From CAZQSS01 sp964596405 (GTDB taxonomy: Bacteria; Patescibacteriota; Patescibacteriia; Magasanikbacterales; UBA10003): a stretch of 23,169 bases of DNA. The notes beneath the pieces were generated by a model. It searched no databases. It was given only the letters and a program-made list of their open reading frames with translations, and had not been told where the DNA came from. Below, in pieces: positions 20,186 to 23,169 of the stretch. A program made the position numbers and the translations under genes. How positions within the stretch are numbered: the first letter of the stretch is position 1; every line of letters begins with the position of its first letter. The DNA is taken from NCBI GenBank assembly GCA_964596405.1, contig CAZQSS010000015.1:1-23169 (forward strand), given 5' to 3'.

Positions 20186-21631
20186 ATGAAGTATCATATT
20201 ATAACTTATGGGTGTCAGATGAATAAGAGCGATTCGGAAAGAATCGCCGGCGTTCTTAATGATTGCGGCTGGCAAGCAGTCGACAAATTCAACCAGGCGG
20301 ATTTGGTAATTTTAAATTCCTGCAGTGTGCGCCAGAGCGCTGAAGATCGGGTTTATGGCGAGGTGGATGAACTGGCCAAACTAAAGAAAAAAAATCCCGC
20401 TTTGATGGTGGCGGTAACCGGCTGTATGCCCGGTCGCGACAAAGAAGGCAAGTTTAAAAAGAAAATGCCGGCAGTGGATTTATATTTTCCCATCAATGAT
20501 TTGCCGCGTCTGCCGGAGATGTTGGCTCAATGTCATCCTGAGCGAAGCGAAGGATCTAGGTTCTTCGGTCCTCGGCCTCAGAATGATGGGTTGGATTATT
20601 TAGACACTAAACCGTCTTATCAAAATAATTTTTCGGCTTTTGTGCCGATACAAACCAGTTGCAACAAGTTCTGCACTTATTGCGTGGTGCCGCATGCTCG
20701 CGGGCAAGAGATCAGCCGATCGCTCCGGGCAATTTTGGATGAGGTTTGTTATCTGGCGGCTAAGGGATTTGTGGAGATAACCCTTTTGGGGCAGACCGTT
20801 AACAGTTATGAGGCGCCGGATCCGGAAAACTTTTCAGATAAGAATCCGTTTTTTAGTTGTCATTCCCGCGAAAGCGGGAATCCAGCGACTGGATCCCCGA
20901 TCAGGTCGGGGATGACTTCGGTCGCCACAGGCGACCGAAGTCACTTTGCGGCATTGTTATGGGAAGTCAATCAGATTGATGGCCTCAAAAGAATTAATTT
21001 TACCGCGCCGCATCCGGATCACATGTCAGACGAGGTGATCAAGGCGTTAACTCTGCCTAAACAAATTAATTATCTTCATTTGCCGGTGCAATCTGGCAGT
21101 GACAATGTTTTGGCGAAGATGAACCGGCACTATACGGCTGTTGATTATTTAAAGATTATTAAAAAGATCCGCGCCGTCAGGCCGGGGATGGCTTTGGGCA
21201 CGGACATAATTGTGGGTTTTCCGGGTGAAACTAAAGAGGATTTTGAAGAGACGGTTAAATTGTACAAAGAGGCAGACTTTGATATTGCCTTTTTAGCCAA
21301 ATACTCTCCGCGATCGGGTACAGCGGCCTATAAGATGATTGATGATGTGACGGCCGAAGAAAAAGAAAGACGTTGGTGGGCGCTCCAGCGTTTGATGGAA
21401 GAAACGACTTTGCAAAAAAATCAAAAGTTTGTTGGTCAGACATTGGAAGTTTTAGTTTCTCGTTTCAGAAACTCCGCCCAGTCAAAAGGTAAATGTATTT
21501 GTATCGGCAATTCCAGCGAGATGAAAATGGTGGAATTCGCCGGCCAGGTCGGCTGGGTCGGCAAGATTGTGAAAGTTAAAATAGAAAAAGCCGAAATGTG
21601 GCGGCTAATCGGCCAAATAGTCCAGAATTGA
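20186..21631 (+). CDS. miaB: tRNA-2-methylthio-N6-dimethylallyladenosine synthase with two in-frame repeat inserts
   Basis: This 481-residue radical-SAM enzyme adds the methylthio group to i6A37 of tRNAs, the step after MiaA. The UPF0004 domain carries auxiliary-cluster cysteines C10, C46 and C80. The radical-SAM CxxxCxxC is C159/C163/C166 (TSCNKFCTYC). The C-terminal TRAM domain lies in the last ~65 residues. Residues 116-135 (starting CHPERSEGS) and 225-253 (starting CHSRESGNP) are translations of palindromic DNA repeats. Each falls at a domain junction or loop and keeps the frame, so the enzyme may still work. ATG 20186 (MKYHIITYGC) matches the usual family start; ATG 20174 is an alternative. 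No SD is present. Confidence 0.95.
   Translation: MKYHIITYGCQMNKSDSERIAGVLNDCGWQAVDKFNQADLVILNSCSVRQSAEDRVYGEVDELAKLKKKNPALMVAVTGCMPGRDKEGKFKKKMPAVDLYFPINDLPRLPEMLAQCHPERSEGSRFFGPRPQNDGLDYLDTKPSYQNNFSAFVPIQTSCNKFCTYCVVPHARGQEISRSLRAILDEVCYLAAKGFVEITLLGQTVNSYEAPDPENFSDKNPFFSCHSRESGNPATGSPIRSGMTSVATGDRSHFAALLWEVNQIDGLKRINFTAPHPDHMSDEVIKALTLPKQINYLHLPVQSGSDNVLAKMNRHYTAVDYLKIIKKIRAVRPGMALGTDIIVGFPGETKEDFEETVKLYKEADFDIAFLAKYSPRSGTAAYKMIDDVTAEEKERRWWALQRLMEETTLQKNQKFVGQTLEVLVSRFRNSAQSKGKCICIGNSSEMKMVEFAGQVGWVGKIVKVKIEKAEMWRLIGQIVQN
20531..20590. repeat. TGTCATCCTGAGCGAAGCGA repeat inserted in miaB
   Basis: The 60-bp palindromic element has arms TCATCCTGAG (20533-20542) and CTCAGAATGA (20577-20586), which pair 9 of 10, with the tract GAGCGAAGCGAAGGATCT between. 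Its length is a multiple of three. It is translated as residues 116-135 of MiaB, between the N-terminal and radical-SAM domains. It is a different family from the TGTCATTCCCG repeats, and this is the only copy in the window. Confidence 0.85.
20858..20942. repeat. TGTCATTCCCG-family repeat plus 13-bp hairpin inserted in miaB
   Basis: Hairpin 1 is ATTCCCGC-GAAA-GCGGGAAT. Hairpin 2 is ATCCCCGA..TCGGGGAT, ending at 20916. Overlapping its end is a 13-bp perfect stem GACTTCGGTCGCC-ACA-GGCGACCGAAGTC (20914-20942). The inserted codons run from Cys225 to about His253 of MiaB. Compared with 373-462 it lacks the nested GCCTGCC module. Confidence 0.87.
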
Positions 21632-21640
21632 ACAAATATG

Positions 21641-21680
21641 CATTGCCTCAAATTAAGCGATCGCTTAATTTGAGGCAATG
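21641..21680. repeat. Perfect 40-bp spacer-less palindrome covering the miaA start codon
   Basis: The left arm is CATTGCCTCAAATTAAGCGA and the right arm is its exact reverse complement, with no spacer. The next bases out (g/g) do not pair, so it is exactly 40 bp. The last three bases are the ATG of miaA (21678-21680). As RNA it would make an 18-bp stem with a GAUC loop that hides the start codon. Confidence 0.97.
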
Positions 21681-22652
21681 GTGAAAAATGATTATAATGA
21701 AACCAAATTTGTGAAAAAGCTAAAATTACCTAAACTTATCGCGGTTTTAGGGCCGACGGCCTCGGGCAAGACGGCCATGGGCATTGAATTGGCCAAAAAA
21801 TTTCAAGGCGAAATCATTTCTGCTGATTCACGCCAGATTTATAAATATATGGATATCGGCACGGCCAAAGAACCGGGCGAAATGAAAAAAGACGAGAATG
21901 GCCGGCCTTATCTTTTGGCCGGCGGCATAAGACATTACGGTATTGATTTGGTGGATCCGGGCCAAACTTATACTGTGGCCGAATTTAAACAATATGCCTT
22001 GGATGTGATTAAAGAGATTTTAAAACGCCGGCATTTGCCCATGCTGGTCGGTGGCACGGGTTTTTATATTCGGGCGATTGTTGAAAATTTAGATATTCCC
22101 AAAGTCGCGCCCAATAAAAAGTTGCGTAAATCGTTTGAAGAAAAAAGCCTGGAAGAGTTGGTTAAGTTGCTGAAAGACGTTGACCCCCGGTCAGCCAAAA
22201 AAGTGGATTTAAAAAATAAGCGCCGGGTGTTGCGGGCGCTGGAGGTGGCGATTTTGACCGGCCAGTCTTTTACCCAACAGCAAAAAAAAGGCCCAAAATT
22301 GTTTGATGCGCTGGAGATTGGCTTGGAAATAGACCGGGCTAAACTTTATGAGCGGATTGATAAAAGAGTGGAGCAACAGTTTAAAGACGGCTTGGTTGAA
22401 GAAGCTAAAAAATTGGTTAGCCGAAGAAAATACAAGTGGAATCTACCATCAATGAGCGGTATCGGTTATAAAGAGGCGGGACAGTATTTGCGCGGTGAGA
22501 TCGGTTTAGAGCGGGCCAAAGAGTTGATTAAATTCCGCACCCACGATTACGCCCGCCGCCAGCTGACTTGGTTTAGAAAAGATAAAAAGATTAAGTGGAT
22601 TAAGACTTCAAAAGAGGCCGGTAAATTAGTCAGAAAATTTTTAAACAAGTAA
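21678..22652 (+). CDS. miaA: tRNA dimethylallyltransferase
   Basis: The 324-residue enzyme transfers a dimethylallyl group from DMAPP to A37 of UNN-reading tRNAs, making i6A, the substrate of MiaB encoded just upstream. The P-loop is GPTASGKT (25-32), followed by ISADSRQIYKYMDIGTAK (47-64) with the catalytic-region Asp and Arg. VGGTGFYIRA and YKEAGQYL with the C-terminal RRQLTWFRKD are also typical. The N-terminus has about 15 extra residues before LPKLIAVLGPTASGKT; the GTG at codon 12 is a possible later start outside the palindrome. The start codon lies in one 40-bp palindrome and the stop codon in another. No SD is visible. Confidence 0.95.
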   Translation: MVKNDYNETKFVKKLKLPKLIAVLGPTASGKTAMGIELAKKFQGEIISADSRQIYKYMDIGTAKEPGEMKKDENGRPYLLAGGIRHYGIDLVDPGQTYTVAEFKQYALDVIKEILKRRHLPMLVGGTGFYIRAIVENLDIPKVAPNKKLRKSFEEKSLEELVKLLKDVDPRSAKKVDLKNKRRVLRALEVAILTGQSFTQQQKKGPKLFDALEIGLEIDRAKLYERIDKRVEQQFKDGLVEEAKKLVSRRKYKWNLPSMSGIGYKEAGQYLRGEIGLERAKELIKFRTHDYARRQLTWFRKDKKIKWIKTSKEAGKLVRKFLNK

Positions 22653-22690
22653 TGCCACTAAGTTTCACGGCCGTGAAACTTAGTGGCATT
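22651..22690. repeat. Perfect 40-bp spacer-less palindrome covering the miaA stop codon
   Basis: The left arm is AATGCCACTAAGTTTCACGG and the right arm its exact reverse complement. The outward flanks (t/g) do not pair. The first two bases are the last two of the miaA TAA (22650-22652). It folds to an 18-bp stem with a GGCC loop but has no T run behind it, so it is not a standard terminator. Confidence 0.97.
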
Positions 22691-22702
22691 GGATATAAAG
22701 AA

Positions 22703-22728
22703 AAAAGACGCGAGTTTTCGCGTCTTTT
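22703..22728. terminator. Bidirectional terminator between miaA and the 62-residue gene
   Basis: AAAAGACGCGA pairs with TCGCGTCTTTT, loop GTTT. It is preceded by an A run, giving a T6 tract on the minus strand. Confidence 0.93.
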
Positions 22729-22756
22729 GTGGTTCAAGGATTATAAAAAAGAATAA

Positions 22757-22945
22757 TTAGCCACGGTCGACGATGTGGTCGGCGGGCACCTCGATGGGCG
22801 TTGAGACGTTGGTGTGTTTGCACGCCTGGGCATGGGCCTGGCTGGCTTTGTCGGCATCCTCCCGTGTGGCGTATGGGCCGGCCTCGATCCGCTGGCCATG
22901 CTCGGTGTGCTTGTAGATCCAGAACGATTTCCCTGTCTTTTCCAT
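22757..22945 (-). CDS. 62-residue soluble protein of unknown function
   Basis: The ATG at 22945 (MEKTGKSFWIYKHTEHG) is chosen because AAAGGAG ends 6 bases before it; the ATG at 22951 directly abuts the SD. The segment FWIYKHTEHGQRIEAGPYATREDADKA recalls short SPOR-like or phage-type modules with a GPYATREDA turn, but the match is too short to name a family. No signal or membrane segment is seen. A bidirectional terminator follows at 22703-22728. A weak promoter may lie near TTGACT around 23009-23014 on the minus strand. The G+C is higher than in miaA. Confidence 0.7.
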   Translation of the reverse strand: MEKTGKSFWIYKHTEHGQRIEAGPYATREDADKASQAHAQACKHTNVSTPIEVPADHIVDRG

Positions 22946-22998
22946 GGGCATCTCCTTTCGTTTTGGGCTGTTAAAGGTCTGATTTTAACCTATCAAAA

Positions 22999-23169
22999 TT
23001 ACGCGAATAAGTCAAGGGGTCTGTAATAAAAGGTACATTCTAAACTAGAAGCACCACCTAAATGGTAAAATACGGGTTTAACCATAACCGTGGCGCCTAT
23101 GTCAAATGAACTTACTTGAATTCCAACCCAAAGCGCAACCCCCAGCAACCTAAACAAAAAGACATCTTT
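22999..23169 (-). CDS. Open frame running in from the right edge, 3' end only
   Basis: On the minus strand the frame is open from the window edge to TAA at 22999-23001, 56 residues with hydrophobic (VFLFRLLGVALWVG) and aromatic (CTFYYRPLDLFA) patches. Nothing is recognised, and an open frame of this length can be chance. No other gene is visible from 22952 to 23169. Confidence 0.25.
   Translation of the reverse strand, partial: KDVFLFRLLGVALWVGIQVSSFDIGATVMVKPVFYHLGGASSLECTFYYRPLDLFA

Noticed and set aside
1..23169. tRNA genes, rRNA genes or CRISPR arrays
   Set aside because: I found no T-arm GGTTCGA-like signals in a cloverleaf context, no rRNA motifs, and no regularly spaced identical repeats.

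Overview
The window (about 45% G+C by eye, tightly packed) most resembles a candidate-phyla-radiation / Patescibacteria (Parcubacteria-type) genome. Reasons: a threonyl-tRNA synthetase without the TGS domain, a four-domain S1 protein, a PilB-type pilus ATPase beside a membrane-anchored baseplate-J-like protein, a degenerate UlaG-type MBL protein next to gyrA, many housekeeping genes without Shine-Dalgarno (SD) sequences, and dense small palindromic repeats. No taxonomic marker such as rRNA is present, so this placement is an inference.

Layout. 1-470: 3' end of an unrecognised gene, a terminator and a composite palindromic repeat. 489-4084 (minus): a probable operon of an MBL-fold protein, a single-pass membrane protein and gyrA. 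4185-5460: a stretch with almost no conventional coding. It has two strong promoters, a 33-residue membrane micropeptide behind twin hairpins, and a roughly 765-nt structured transcript ending in a strong terminator. That transcript holds two spaced copies of the same H-type pseudoknot. Two further large hairpin/cruciform structures follow it. 5503-8994: a repeat, then the S1 gene and ftsH. 9048-11166: a probable Type II restriction-modification pair, AT-richer than its neighbours. 11177-15573: a polytopic membrane protein, pilB and the baseplate-J-like protein. 15630-18429: an M50 site-2-protease-like gene and thrS. 18457-18976: a small helical protein. 19019-20100 (minus): an overlapping pair, a lipoprotein metzincin and a secreted beta-rich protein. 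20186-22652: miaB and miaA, which act in the same tRNA A37 modification pathway (i6A, then ms2i6A). 22757-23169 (minus): a 62-residue small protein and an open frame running off the edge.

The most unusual material is as follows. (1) The 4.2-5.45 kb locus may be an undescribed RNA and/or micropeptide system. (2) Two perfect, spacer-less 40-bp palindromes sit exactly on the start and stop codons of miaA. (3) miaB carries two different palindromic repeat elements in frame. (4) Filled/empty-site pairs inside the window show small palindromic elements nested in other repeats.

Promoters repeatedly match TTGACA-17 bp-TATAMT, often with an extended -10 (TGnTATAMT). Genes fall into two classes. Housekeeping genes lack an SD. 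The M50 protease, metzincin, beta-rich protein and three small-protein genes have strong SDs.
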